Of a stretch of DNA of 64,000 nt, positions 16,889-25,508 are shown piece after piece. Position 1 is the stretch's first letter. Every line of letters begins with the position of its first letter. The DNA is from a bacterium (GTDB lineage: Bacteria > 4484-113 > JAFGCY01), in the NCBI GenBank assembly GCA_016932385.1, contig JAFGCY010000006.1:1-64000 (forward strand), read 5' to 3'. The translations under genes were made by a program, and so were the position numbers. The notes beneath the pieces are model-generated. The model was not told where the DNA came from. It saw nothing but the letters and a program-made list of their open reading frames with translations, and did no database searches.

Positions 16889-17959
16889 CTACTGCGTCTC
16901 AGATTCCGAGCGCAGCCGCCCTTCGGCGCGTGCCTTGATGCCCAGCAGGCACTGGCGCATCATGATGATCTCGAACGTGTCGATGAAATACCACGGCAGG
17001 TAGTGCGGGAACTGCTTGGGATAGCTGGCGCGCAGCCGGCTGACCAGCCGCGTCGTGCCGTCCGCCGCCGGATACAGCCCGAAGGTCCAGGTGTTGCCGC
17101 CCCAGGGCCCGTTCTCGAACTGGAACACCACGCAGTGCTCCGGCTCCAGCTGGACGACTAGCATGTACGCGCCCTCGCCGATCGCCACGCGGTCACCGAC
17201 GGCCAGGTCCTGGTACTCCGGCAGGATCGTACAGGCGCTGGGAACGCCGTTGTTGTCGAGGAAATCGAGCGAATACAGCCCGGCGCGCCCGTAGCCGATC
17301 TGCTGGACCCAAGGCCAGACCTCCGCCGGCGTGGCGTTTACCGTGACGACACGCGTCGTGTTCAGGTCCGCCGCCTGGACCAGCTCGTCGCCGGGCATCG
17401 CGCGACGGGCTTCCTCCGCCGTGGCACCCCAGTGATGCTGCCAGGGCCGGATTACGTACCAGTTCAGCGCCAGCAGGGCGGCGACGGCGATCACGGCGAT
17501 CAGCAAGCGCTTGCCCGCCGCTACTAGCGCGGCCCTGATCCCTGGCTCCTCGTCCCAGGCCAGCACGCTGGACGGCAGCGTATCCGCCAGGTAGATGAGC
17601 GCGATGAAATCGATGAAGTTCAAGTCGTTGAAGGTGATGTAGACCTTGAAGTAGACGTAGAGCGCGCCGAGGATGAAGAACCAGGCCAGCCCGGCGGTCC
17701 AGGCCGCGCGCCGCCGTTGGCGCCTCGTTTCATCGGCCGGCGATCCGTTGCTGTGCGCGAGCAGCCAATAGCCCGTGCGAATGTGCAACCGGAAGAAGGT
17801 CAGCAGGAACACGACGGCGGCCACGGCGATCAGGGCGCAGAGCACGGGATGCCAGCCGAGTAGCATCCCCGCGCCGGTCAGCAGCATTAAAACGGGCACG
17901 CAGGCGTAATGCACCAGGATCAGGAGACGCACCCAGGTCTTCAGCCACTTCGCTTGCAT
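16889..17959 (-). CDS. Membrane protein with SRPBCC (START-like) domain
   Basis: A 356-residue protein. Four hydrophobic segments lie in the first half (near residues 11-34, 38-58, 88-110 and 155-175). Then comes a soluble alpha/beta domain that starts VVTVNATPAEVWPWVQQIG. This is the characteristic opening of the SRPBCC/polyketide cyclase superfamily, which binds hydrophobic ligands in a deep cavity. The start has a GAGGGGG ribosome site. Fusion of membrane helices to this domain suggests lipid-like ligand handling at the membrane, but ligand and reaction are unknown. It is convergent with the dockerin lipoprotein. Confidence 0.75.
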   Translation of the reverse strand: MQAKWLKTWVRLLILVHYACVPVLMLLTGAGMLLGWHPVLCALIAVAAVVFLLTFFRLHIRTGYWLLAHSNGSPADETRRQRRRAAWTAGLAWFFILGALYVYFKVYITFNDLNFIDFIALIYLADTLPSSVLAWDEEPGIRAALVAAGKRLLIAVIAVAALLALNWYVIRPWQHHWGATAEEARRAMPGDELVQAADLNTTRVVTVNATPAEVWPWVQQIGYGRAGLYSLDFLDNNGVPSACTILPEYQDLAVGDRVAIGEGAYMLVVQLEPEHCVVFQFENGPWGGNTWTFGLYPAADGTTRLVSRLRASYPKQFPHYLPWYFIDTFEIIMMRQCLLGIKARAEGRLRSESETQ

Positions 17960-18059
17960 GGCGACCCCCTCGCAACACAGCTAAACGTCTTGCGGCATTG
18001 TAGCAGTGATGTATGTTGATCCAGTCACAAACCAGCTCCGTTGCTCACAAACCACCTGT

Positions 18060-18083
18060 GTAGCGGCGGGTCCCCGACCCGCC
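18060..18083 (+). repeat. REP-like GTAG hairpin (copy 5)
   Basis: GTAG (18060-18063), C, then a perfect 7-base stem GGCGGGT-CCCCG-ACCCGCC. It is paired with opposite-facing copy 6 at 18285-18308. Confidence 0.65.
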
Positions 18084-18167
18084 GACCTTGAGAGGACTGA
18101 TATGGTGGGCCTCCGATCCACCTGTGTCGGCTTTGAAACGGCGTCGGGGACGCCTTCCACACAATTT

Positions 18168-18245
18168 GTTAAAGTAGAAAGTTAAAGTGGAAAGCTCTTC
18201 AGGACAATCGCGAGTCACCAAGTACTTTCACTTGTACTTTCCACT
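18168..18245. repeat. Imperfect purine-rich inverted pair (AAAGT-GAAAGT type)
   Basis: The left arm at 18168-18194 (units AAAGTAGAAAGT and AAAGTGGAAAG) is mirrored by the reverse complement of about 18221-18245 (AAAGTGGAAAGT, AAGTGAAAG). It lies between REP-like copies 5 and 6, the same arrangement as the 21-base pair between copies 1 and 2. Confidence 0.45.
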
Positions 18246-18284
18246 TTCACTGGGATTCCCGGCAATCTAATCCGGCGCCAGGGA

Positions 18285-18308
18285 TCCCGCCCGTGGCGGG
18301 ACCGCTAC
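18285..18308 (-). repeat. REP-like GTAG hairpin (copy 6, opposite strand)
   Basis: Minus strand: GTAG (18308-18305), CGG, then a perfect 7-base stem TCCCGCC-ACG-GGCGGGA. It sits about 50 bases beyond the end of the gene at 18360. The 360-base gap 18000-18359 holds only copies 5 and 6 and the purine-rich pair. Confidence 0.6.
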
Positions 18309-18359
18309 GATCGAGTTGAGGGCATCGCTACAAGGCGAAGAAATGAGTGCTGGCTTCTC

Positions 18360-19592
18360 CTACACCCGCGGAAAATAGATCCGCACGTGGGTGAGGTGCT
18401 TCAAGGCGTAGTTGTCGTACGACGATTCCTCGTGGAGCAGCACGTACTCGTCCGGGTCGTCCGCGTCGCTGTAGCGCCCGCGCACGGTGAAGCGCCCGAG
18501 GTAGATCTCCATCGCCAAGACCTCATCGTTTGGCTCGCCGTCCTCGTCCACCGCCGGAATGTAGGCGGGATAGAGGTAGTCGGTGAACAGCGGCGGCAGG
18601 CCCTCCCAGCTCTCGTCCAGCGCCCAGAGCGGCCCGACCACCATCCACTGCGTCTTGTAGCGCGTGTAGACCATCTCGGGGCTCATCGCGTGGTCGCGCG
18701 GAATGATCTGGAACCCGCCGATCTCGCCCTCCGGCGACGTGCTGATGCAGATCACGCCGGGGTGCGCGGCGCGGATGCGCCCGGTGTCGGCCCACTGCGT
18801 GCCTAAAAAGCGCCCGGTGCCGACGACGGGCTTCAACACCTGGCCGATCGGGTACGGGTCCTGCCCCAGCTCCTTGATCCAGATCAGCCCGCCGAAGGCG
18901 TTCTCGAACTCGATGTACTCCGGGTTGTACTTGCGGCGGACCACCTCGATCGCGATGATCTCGCCCGCCTGAGGCACATAGCCAACCTCGACCGGCATGT
19001 ACGCCTCGCCCTCGGCACAGTGCAGCAGGCGGCTGCCGACCAGGGGCGCCCACCGCCCGCCAAAGATCTCCTTCCCGCCGGGGATGTCGGTCTGCAGCGA
19101 TGCCTCGTGGCTGAGATAGCTCTTGTAGTTGCGCGGATCGGTCTTGGCCTGCTCGATCGGCAGCAGGCTGAACAGCGTCGACCGGCCGCTTACGTAATTG
19201 TGGTCGGTCTTGAGGTGGATCGCGTTGACCGCGCTGGCGCAGACGGTGCCCTCCGCGGCCCAGCCGCTGGCCGTATAGCCATCGGCGTTGGTCGCGGAAA
19301 CCGGCGCGAGCACGTGGCCGACAACCAGGCCACCGCCCTCCGCTTCGTCGCCGCCGAGTTGCCGGATGGAGATCGCCCCACCCTCCCAGTTCTCGATGTG
19401 GATGAAGAACACCTGCTCGACGGGCCGGTCGCGCAAGGGCAGCGGCAGGACGTCCGGCCAGGCCGGCGGTTGGATTTCCGGATCGGTGAACTCGGCGTGG
19501 CGGTCGGTGCGGATTCCGTCCGCGGCCAGGGCGGCCGCGGCGCCGCACAGGCCCGCCAGCAGGACCAAGGCGATCAACAGCTTAGGTTTCAT
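18360..19592 (-). CDS. Exported protein of unknown function
   Basis: A 410-residue protein with a typical Sec signal peptide (KPKLLIALVLLAGLCG, cleavage after ALA near residue 24). The mature part is Gly/Pro/Trp-rich and beta-rich with no repeats, and ends in a hydrophobic-aromatic strand (HVRIYFPRV). Single cysteines (three or so) do not make a metal motif. I recognise no family. Its start overlaps the end of the upstream membrane-protein gene by 11 bases (19582-19592), so the two are translationally coupled and may act together in the envelope. Confidence 0.7.
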   Translation of the reverse strand: MKPKLLIALVLLAGLCGAAAALAADGIRTDRHAEFTDPEIQPPAWPDVLPLPLRDRPVEQVFFIHIENWEGGAISIRQLGGDEAEGGGLVVGHVLAPVSATNADGYTASGWAAEGTVCASAVNAIHLKTDHNYVSGRSTLFSLLPIEQAKTDPRNYKSYLSHEASLQTDIPGGKEIFGGRWAPLVGSRLLHCAEGEAYMPVEVGYVPQAGEIIAIEVVRRKYNPEYIEFENAFGGLIWIKELGQDPYPIGQVLKPVVGTGRFLGTQWADTGRIRAAHPGVICISTSPEGEIGGFQIIPRDHAMSPEMVYTRYKTQWMVVGPLWALDESWEGLPPLFTDYLYPAYIPAVDEDGEPNDEVLAMEIYLGRFTVRGRYSDADDPDEYVLLHEESSYDNYALKHLTHVRIYFPRV

Positions 19593-20031
19593 TGCGTCCC
19601 TCGTAATGCCGCAGCTTGCGGCGCAATTGCAGCTCCTGCACCACCGCGCGGTGCCCGGACCGGCCGGCCCGCGCGCGGCGGATCGCCCGCCAGACGCCCC
19701 ACCCGGTGAGGGCGAAGCACGGTACCCAGACCACCGCCACCTCGAAGTCCAGCACGGCGACGAAGGCCAGGCCCCGCAGGTCGTAGCCGCCGGCCGGCAC
19801 CATCGCCAAGAGGTGCGTAATCAGCCACCAGATGCCGAGAATGAGCCAGACCGGCCGCCAGCTGGAGAACAGCGCCAGCAGGTAGCTAAGCGCAATGAGC
19901 GGCGTCAGCAGGGCCACCTTCAGCCAGAAGCTGTCGGCGAAGTACCAGTGGTTGTAAAACGCCACCAGGAAGTGCGCCAGGGCGTAGCCCACGGCCACCG
20001 CGAACAATCCCATGCCGGCCAGCTTCTGCAT
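19582..20031 (-). CDS. Small integral membrane protein
   Basis: A 149-residue protein with three to four hydrophobic helices (near residues 7-25, 32-50, 55-74 and 84-106) and a basic C-terminal tail (RRARAGRSGHR). Start chosen at ATG 20031. A TATAAT lies 15 bases upstream of it, and the longer frame to 20088 would place the promoter inside the gene and add an Arg-rich non-membrane head. No family recognised. First gene of a two-gene unit with the overlapping exported protein. Confidence 0.65.
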   Translation of the reverse strand: MQKLAGMGLFAVAVGYALAHFLVAFYNHWYFADSFWLKVALLTPLIALSYLLALFSSWRPVWLILGIWWLITHLLAMVPAGGYDLRGLAFVAVLDFEVAVVWVPCFALTGWGVWRAIRRARAGRSGHRAVVQELQLRRKLRHYEGRNET

Positions 20032-20118
20032 ACTTAAGTGACGTCGATTATACCCGCGCCGTTGACCCGCCGCCGTAAAACGGCGCAAGACGCTCCGCCG
20101 ACCGGCTATACTGGGCCG

Positions 20119-20641
20119 ATGGCAGCCACGAGACTGGGACAGGAAGCACTCAACGCCTGGTTGCGCGCTGCCACAACAGGACCTGGCACTTGCCTTTAGC
20201 AGCCGTCAGCTCTATTCCGCGGTCCTCAATTACTTGATCAAAGCCGCCGCACTCCCATCCCTGATCCTCTGGCTGTTACCGTGGATTGTTATTGATATCA
20301 ATGAACATCAGAGGATCGGCTGGGATGAATTGATGATTCTACTCCTGGCCATGCAAGGCTTATTGTTGCTGGCGGCCTTGCTGTTCCAGGGCCTGCTCAT
20401 CGCGCATTACACCGTCACGAGTCTCAACTCGTACGCCATCTATCTGCCGGCCTTGCTGTTGGTCGCCGCCAACCTGGCCTGTTGGTACTGGGGAATGGGA
20501 CTCGGCGGGAACTACGCGGATCAAGCGATGCGCACGTATTGGCTTACCAGTATCTCCATCTGCGCCGCCGTAATCGTATTGCTGCTGATCCGCATCCACA
20601 TGCTGCCGCGCGGATTCATGGGCTACTGGGGCCGCCGGTAG
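20119..20641 (+). CDS. Membrane protein with an apparent frameshift near its start
   Basis: An open frame from about 20105 to 20641 encodes a protein whose recognisable part has three to four hydrophobic segments (SLILWLLPWIVI, LLLLAALLFQ, LPALLLVAANLACWYWG, AAVIVLLLIRI). That frame has no good start. The only start with a promoter is ATG 20119, preceded at 6 bases by TATACT, but it lies in a different frame. It encodes MAATRLGQEALNAWLRAATT and stops at TAG 20199. A one-base indel between about 20165 and 20190 would join MAATRLGQEALNAWLRA to LPQQDLALAFSSRQ. Translation from TTG 20234 is the alternative. Either a sequencing error or a decaying gene. Confidence 0.55.
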
Positions 20642-20662
20642 CCGCCGCAGACAAGCTGCGGC
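20638..20662 (+). repeat. REP-like GTAG hairpin (copy 7)
   Basis: GTAG (20638-20641, overlapping the preceding stop), CC, then a perfect 7-base stem GCCGCAG-ACAAG-CTGCGGC. A related GC-rich segment follows at 20664-20676, but no opposite-facing GTAG partner is present before the RND gene. Confidence 0.55.
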
Positions 20663-20702
20663 ATCCAGCCTGCGGCAGTCATTACGTACTTGCGACGTCC
20701 GG

Positions 20703-23700
20703 CTAGGCCTGCTCGCGCTCCGGCGCCCGGCGCGTGCCGTACTTCTTCAGGTTGCGGTTCTCCTTGGCTTCCTGGATCAGGCTCATGATCGTCGGCACGA
20801 CGAACAGCGTGAAGATCGTCGAGATGAACAGGCCGCCGACGACGATGATACCCAGGCCGCGGTAGAGCTCGGAACCGCTGCCGGGGATCACGGCCAGCGG
20901 CAGCATGCCAAACACGCTGGTCAACACGCTCATGAAGATCGGCCTTAAACGCGTGCGCGCCGATTCGCGCAGCGCCGCCACCGGCTCCATGCCTGCGGTC
21001 TCGTTGTTGATCATCTGGTGAATGATCAGGATCGCGTTGTTGACCACGATGCCCGTCAGGATGATCAAGCCGAGCATGCCCAGCACGTCGAACTGCACCA
21101 CGCCGTGCGTCACGAAATTGGCGATCGCCATTGCCAGGAAGCTGCCGCTCCAGGCCAGCGGGATCGTGACCAGAATCACCATTGGATAGCTGAAGCTCAT
21201 AAACAGCGCGACCATCAGCAGGTAGACAATGATGATCGCCAGGATGCCCTGGAAGACTAGCGACGACAGCGTCTCTCTGAGCTTGTCGGCCGCCTCGCCG
21301 AAGCGGATGCTGTAGCCCGGCCCCAGCTGCGCCTGCGTCGGCCCGACCACGTTGGCCGCGACCTCGTCCAGCGCCACCTGGGTCGGGATCGCTGGATTGG
21401 TGTTGACCGTCAGCTGGATGCTGCGCTGCCGGTTGTAGTGGCGGATCGTCGACGGCCCGGTGGACTCGTAGATCTCGGCTACCTCGTCCAGCCGCAAGTT
21501 CTCGCCCCTCGGCGTGAGGATCTCCAGGCTCGCCAGCTTATCGCGGTCGGTCATCAGCGACGGGGCGCCCTTGATCATCAGGTCGTACTCGCGGCCACCC
21601 TCGCTGTAGGTCGAGACATCGCGGCCACCGAGCATCATTTCCACGTCCATCGCCACACTGCTGAGCGTCAGGCCGTGCTGGGCCAGACGGTGGCGGTCCA
21701 TCTGAATGCCCAGTTCCGGCACGCCTTCGGTATAGTCGAGGCGCGCCATCTGGACCAGGTGCGGCATGCTGTAGAGCTGCCCCAGCAGCGAATCGGCGGT
21801 TTTTTTCAACTGCGCCAGGTCCTCGCCGGTCACCTCCAGCGTGAACTCCTTGTCGCGGATCATGAAGATCGAGGAGCGCATCGCATAGAAAAACTGAAAG
21901 CCGGGGATCTGGAAACCGATTTTCTGCACCTGCTGCGTGATGTCCTGCAGGTTGGTCTCATTGCTCAGCTCGCGCTTGACGACCAGGCCCGCGCCGGTAA
22001 TGAACGGCGAAGCGGACACGGCGAAGCAGTCCGACACCCGCGGTTCGGCGGCGGCGAAGTCCTCGATCGGCTTAAGGGCGGCTAAAGAGACTTCGTTGCG
22101 CTGGCCGACCACCGGCTGGGCGACGCAGAAGATGAACTCCCGCGTGCCGTTGGGCAGGTAGTTCGCCGACGGCAAGAGCAGCATCGAGACCGCGAAGATC
22201 CCGAAGACGCAGGCCAGGAACACCAGCCGCCAGAGCGTCGTGCCGTGGCCCCGCCCGCTGCAGGACCAGTCCAGGAACCGGTGGTAGGTCGCCTCGAAGG
22301 CGCGCCCCACCCACTGCAGCTCGATCACCGACAGCAGCCGGTCCAACTCGGGCTTGTTCTCGGCGATCTCCGCGCGGAGGTTTTTCGTCCGCATCAGCAT
22401 CGCGCCGAGGCTCGGGACCAGGGTGTTGGCCGCCACCAGGGACATCAGCACGGCGCAGACCACCGCGATCGCGATGTCCTTGAACAGCAGGCCCGCCTCG
22501 GTCGTATTCAGCACCACCGGAATGAAGACCGCCACCGTGGTCATCGTCGAGGCGAAAATCGCCCCGGAGATCTCGGTGATCGCATCGAACGCCGCCTTGA
22601 CGGGAGTCTTGCCCAGCTCCCGCATGTGGCGGTCGATGTTCTCCAATACAACGATGGCGTTGTCCACGACTATGCCGACCGAGAAGGCGATCCCCGCCAG
22701 GCTGATGATGTTGATCGTGCGGCCCATCCCGAGCAGGATGATGAACACGGTGATCAGCGATACCGGAATCGTCACCAGCACGATGATGATCGGCCGGCCG
22801 GCCCTGAGGAACAGCGCCAGCACAAGTGCCGCCAGGATCGCGCCGATGAACACGTTGTTGCGGACCAGGTTGATCGCGTCGAGCACGTAATGCAGCTCGG
22901 AGAAGGCCTCGTTGAGCTGCATGTCCACGCCGCTGGCCGCGAAGCGTTCGTTGAACAGGGCCAGTTCCGCCTGGATCGCCTTGATCGTCGTCACGGTGTT
23001 GGCGTCGCTTTGGCGGTTGACGCCCATCGCCAGGGACTCGACGCCGTTCATGTGCACATAGCCGATGCGCCGGTCGCGCCCGTCCTGGACCGTCGCCACG
23101 TCCGCGACGGTGATCGTGCCCGTCGGCCCGTGCCGGATGACGGTCGCCAGCACGTCGTCCAACGACTCGTATTTGCCCAGCGTCCGCACCATGAACTGCC
23201 GGTCGCCTTCCTCGAGATAACCGCCGCGGGCGTTGAGATTCTCCGCCGCGATCACGCCGGCCAGCTGGCTGAAGCTGACATGGTGCTGGGCCATTTTGTC
23301 CGGGTCGGGCTGCACGAGGATCTTGCGCTCGACGCCACCGAAGAACTGCACGTTGCCCACGCCCTCGACGCGCATCAGCGCGGGCTGGACAACCTCGTCG
23401 ATCATGTCGTGCTTGACATTCAGGCTGGCCGTGCCGTCGACGCTGATCCACATGATCATTTCGTGCTCGTCGCCGGTGACCAGGCTGACCTCGGGCTCCA
23501 TCGCCAGTTCGGGCAGATCGGTCACGCGCTTGAGCGCCTGCACGGTGTCGATCAGCGCCTTGTTCTTGTCCGCGCTGTCGATGAACACCAGGCGGATTTC
23601 GCTGATGCCCTCCTGTGACGTGCTGACGACGCGCTCCAGGTCGTTGATCGAGAAGACTTCCTCCTCGATCTTGTTGGTGATCTGGTCCTCGACCTCCAGC

Positions 23701-23861
23701 GGCCCCGCGCCCCAGTAGAACGTGCGGATGCTGATCTCGGGCGGCTCGATCGAGGGCTTCAGCTGGATCGGGATCGTCATCAGCGCGATCAGGCCGAACA
23801 TCACGGCAATCGCCATGCCGACGAAGACGGCATACGGATTGTTAATGGCTGCCTTGATCAT
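20703..23861 (-). CDS. RND-family efflux permease
   Basis: A 1052-residue inner-membrane proton antiporter of the AcrB type, with the classic layout: TM1, a large periplasmic porter/docking loop, TM2-6, TM7, a second periplasmic loop, TM8-12. Visible motifs are the TM1 start NNPYAVFVGMAIAV, the proton-relay helix SVGIVVDNAIVVLENI (the second Asp of the usual DD pair is Asn here, as in many non-AcrB subfamilies), and the matching second-half helix ILTGIVVNNAILII. The family pumps drugs, detergents or lipids together with an adaptor and an outer-membrane channel. The adaptor gene precedes it with a TAATG overlap. No TolC-like gene is nearby, so a channel elsewhere must be used. Confidence 0.93.
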   Translation of the reverse strand: MIKAAINNPYAVFVGMAIAVMFGLIALMTIPIQLKPSIEPPEISIRTFYWGAGPLEVEDQITNKIEEEVFSINDLERVVSTSQEGISEIRLVFIDSADKNKALIDTVQALKRVTDLPELAMEPEVSLVTGDEHEMIMWISVDGTASLNVKHDMIDEVVQPALMRVEGVGNVQFFGGVERKILVQPDPDKMAQHHVSFSQLAGVIAAENLNARGGYLEEGDRQFMVRTLGKYESLDDVLATVIRHGPTGTITVADVATVQDGRDRRIGYVHMNGVESLAMGVNRQSDANTVTTIKAIQAELALFNERFAASGVDMQLNEAFSELHYVLDAINLVRNNVFIGAILAALVLALFLRAGRPIIIVLVTIPVSLITVFIILLGMGRTINIISLAGIAFSVGIVVDNAIVVLENIDRHMRELGKTPVKAAFDAITEISGAIFASTMTTVAVFIPVVLNTTEAGLLFKDIAIAVVCAVLMSLVAANTLVPSLGAMLMRTKNLRAEIAENKPELDRLLSVIELQWVGRAFEATYHRFLDWSCSGRGHGTTLWRLVFLACVFGIFAVSMLLLPSANYLPNGTREFIFCVAQPVVGQRNEVSLAALKPIEDFAAAEPRVSDCFAVSASPFITGAGLVVKRELSNETNLQDITQQVQKIGFQIPGFQFFYAMRSSIFMIRDKEFTLEVTGEDLAQLKKTADSLLGQLYSMPHLVQMARLDYTEGVPELGIQMDRHRLAQHGLTLSSVAMDVEMMLGGRDVSTYSEGGREYDLMIKGAPSLMTDRDKLASLEILTPRGENLRLDEVAEIYESTGPSTIRHYNRQRSIQLTVNTNPAIPTQVALDEVAANVVGPTQAQLGPGYSIRFGEAADKLRETLSSLVFQGILAIIIVYLLMVALFMSFSYPMVILVTIPLAWSGSFLAMAIANFVTHGVVQFDVLGMLGLIILTGIVVNNAILIIHQMINNETAGMEPVAALRESARTRLRPIFMSVLTSVFGMLPLAVIPGSGSELYRGLGIIVVGGLFISTIFTLFVVPTIMSLIQEAKENRNLKKYGTRRAPEREQA

Positions 23862-25303
23862 TATTCACCGCCGCCCTCAACGGCTCCAGAGTCCTCCGGC
23901 ATTGCCTGTTCCGGGGGCGCGCCTTGCCCCTCGGCTCCGGCCGGGACAGCTTCGCCCGACGGTGCTCCGGTTGGAGCGCCCGCGCCCGCCGGTGGGCCGC
24001 CTGCGTTCTCCCCGCCCATCAGATTGGTCGGAATGATCGAAGCGCCCTGGTACAGGTTCTCATTACCGCGGGAGACCACCATCATGCCCGGCTGCAACGC
24101 GTCCGCGGAGACAACCACCAAGTCGCCGTAGGCCGCGCCCAGCTCGACCAGCACCATGTTGACGGTCGGCAACGGCGGCATGCCCTCCATCGGCGGCTCG
24201 GCGTTCGGATCGGGCGGTTGCATCACGTAGACCACGGTGCCGAGATTAGTCAGGACCGTGGCGTCGCGCGGGATCATCGGTGTCGGCACCGGCTCGGTGG
24301 TCAGCAGCCGGCCGTAGGCCACCATGCCCGGCAGGGGCCGCGCGTCGTTGATCGCCACGCGCACCGGGAACTGCCGCGTGGTCTCATCGGCCGCCGCGGA
24401 AACCGACAGCACGGTGCCGTCGATCAAGACATCCGGCAGGGCATCGAACCGCAGTTCGACCACGTCACCGGCCTGGACCGCCTGGACATCCGTTTCCGGC
24501 AGATTGAACCAGGCCTCGCCGGGCTCCAGGGCCACGACTTCAGCCACCGGACTCCCCGGTCCGACGAAACTGCCCTCCTCGACAAACAGCGCGGTTACGG
24601 TCGCGTTGAAGGCCGGACGGATCGCCGTCTTGGCCAGGTTGTTGGCCGCGTAGTCCACCTGGCTCTGGGCCAACTGGACGGCCGCCCGCGCCGAGGCCAG
24701 TTCTTCCTCGCGGACGCCTTCGAGTACCTGGTCCAGCCGCTCGCGCTGGGCATCCAGGGCCGCCTTGGCGCTGTCCGCCTGGGTCTGGGCCGCGATCAGC
24801 ACGGTTTCCGATACCACGCCCTGATTGAACAACTCCTGCTGGCGCTTGAGGTTGTCGAGTGCCTGCTCGTATTGCGCCTGGGCGGCTTCGACCTGGGCGC
24901 GCTGCGCCGCCACTTCCTGCGGGCGCGCGCCGTTTTCCGCCATCTTGAGGCCTTCTTTCGCCTGCGCCAGGCCCGCTTCGGCCTGGGCGAGCTGCGTCTG
25001 GTAATCCGTCGGGTTGATCTGGACCAGAGCGCCGTCGGCCAGGTGGTGGGCCTCGCCGACCCGATGGGCGATCCGCGTCACGCGGCCGCCGACCTCGGCG
25101 CTGAGTGTGGCCCGCTGCGTGGCCCGAACCTCGCCGACCAGCTCGATGGCCGGCGCGTAATCGATCAGCTGGACCGGAGCAACGATCGTCGCCGTCGGCG
25201 GCATCTGGAAGCCACCGCCGCCTTGCCCACCTTGGTTTTTCGTGCAAGCCGCCAGCAAACCGACAAGCAAAGCCAGCGTAATCGCCACAAACAGAATCCG
25301 CAT
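23861..25303 (-). CDS. RND efflux periplasmic adaptor (HlyD/MFP family) lipoprotein
   Basis: A 480-residue membrane-fusion protein. It has a signal peptide with lipobox LLAAC (about residue 20), lipoyl-like half motifs flanking a long alpha-helical hairpin (about residues 85-215, Ala/Gln/Glu rich with heptads), then beta-barrel and membrane-proximal domains (PGEAWFNLPETDVQAVQAGD, LRFDALPDVLIDG). The C-terminal 60 residues are Gly/Pro/Ala-rich and disordered, longer than in AcrA. It links the pump to an outer-membrane channel. The ATG has a GGAGG site, and the stop overlaps the RND permease start, so both are one operon. No regulator gene is next to it. Confidence 0.93.
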   Translation of the reverse strand: MRILFVAITLALLVGLLAACTKNQGGQGGGGFQMPPTATIVAPVQLIDYAPAIELVGEVRATQRATLSAEVGGRVTRIAHRVGEAHHLADGALVQINPTDYQTQLAQAEAGLAQAKEGLKMAENGARPQEVAAQRAQVEAAQAQYEQALDNLKRQQELFNQGVVSETVLIAAQTQADSAKAALDAQRERLDQVLEGVREEELASARAAVQLAQSQVDYAANNLAKTAIRPAFNATVTALFVEEGSFVGPGSPVAEVVALEPGEAWFNLPETDVQAVQAGDVVELRFDALPDVLIDGTVLSVSAAADETTRQFPVRVAINDARPLPGMVAYGRLLTTEPVPTPMIPRDATVLTNLGTVVYVMQPPDPNAEPPMEGMPPLPTVNMVLVELGAAYGDLVVVSADALQPGMMVVSRGNENLYQGASIIPTNLMGGENAGGPPAGAGAPTGAPSGEAVPAGAEGQGAPPEQAMPEDSGAVEGGGE

Positions 25304-25438
25304 GTAATTCCTCCAGCAACGCGGTCTGATCCCGGTTCAACCCGGGCTGCCCGCCGCATGCTAAGCCCTGAACGATACCAGAATCTATACGCCGTTTCCA
25401 GCTTTAGCCGATATCGACATATGTTGAGAATCAATATG

Positions 25439-25477
25439 AAAAATAGCGGCAGGACCGAACGGATCGATCCTGCCGCT
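25439..25477 (-). terminator. Rho-independent terminator of the PKD lipoprotein gene
   Basis: On the minus strand a perfect 10-base stem AGCGGCAGGA / TCCTGCCGCT (25477-25468 with 25454-25445) with a 13-base loop is followed by ATTTTT. It begins 32 bases after the stop codon. Confidence 0.85.
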
Positions 25478-25508
25478 GCATTCCTCGCGGAATGGTCCAA
25501 CTGGCTAA

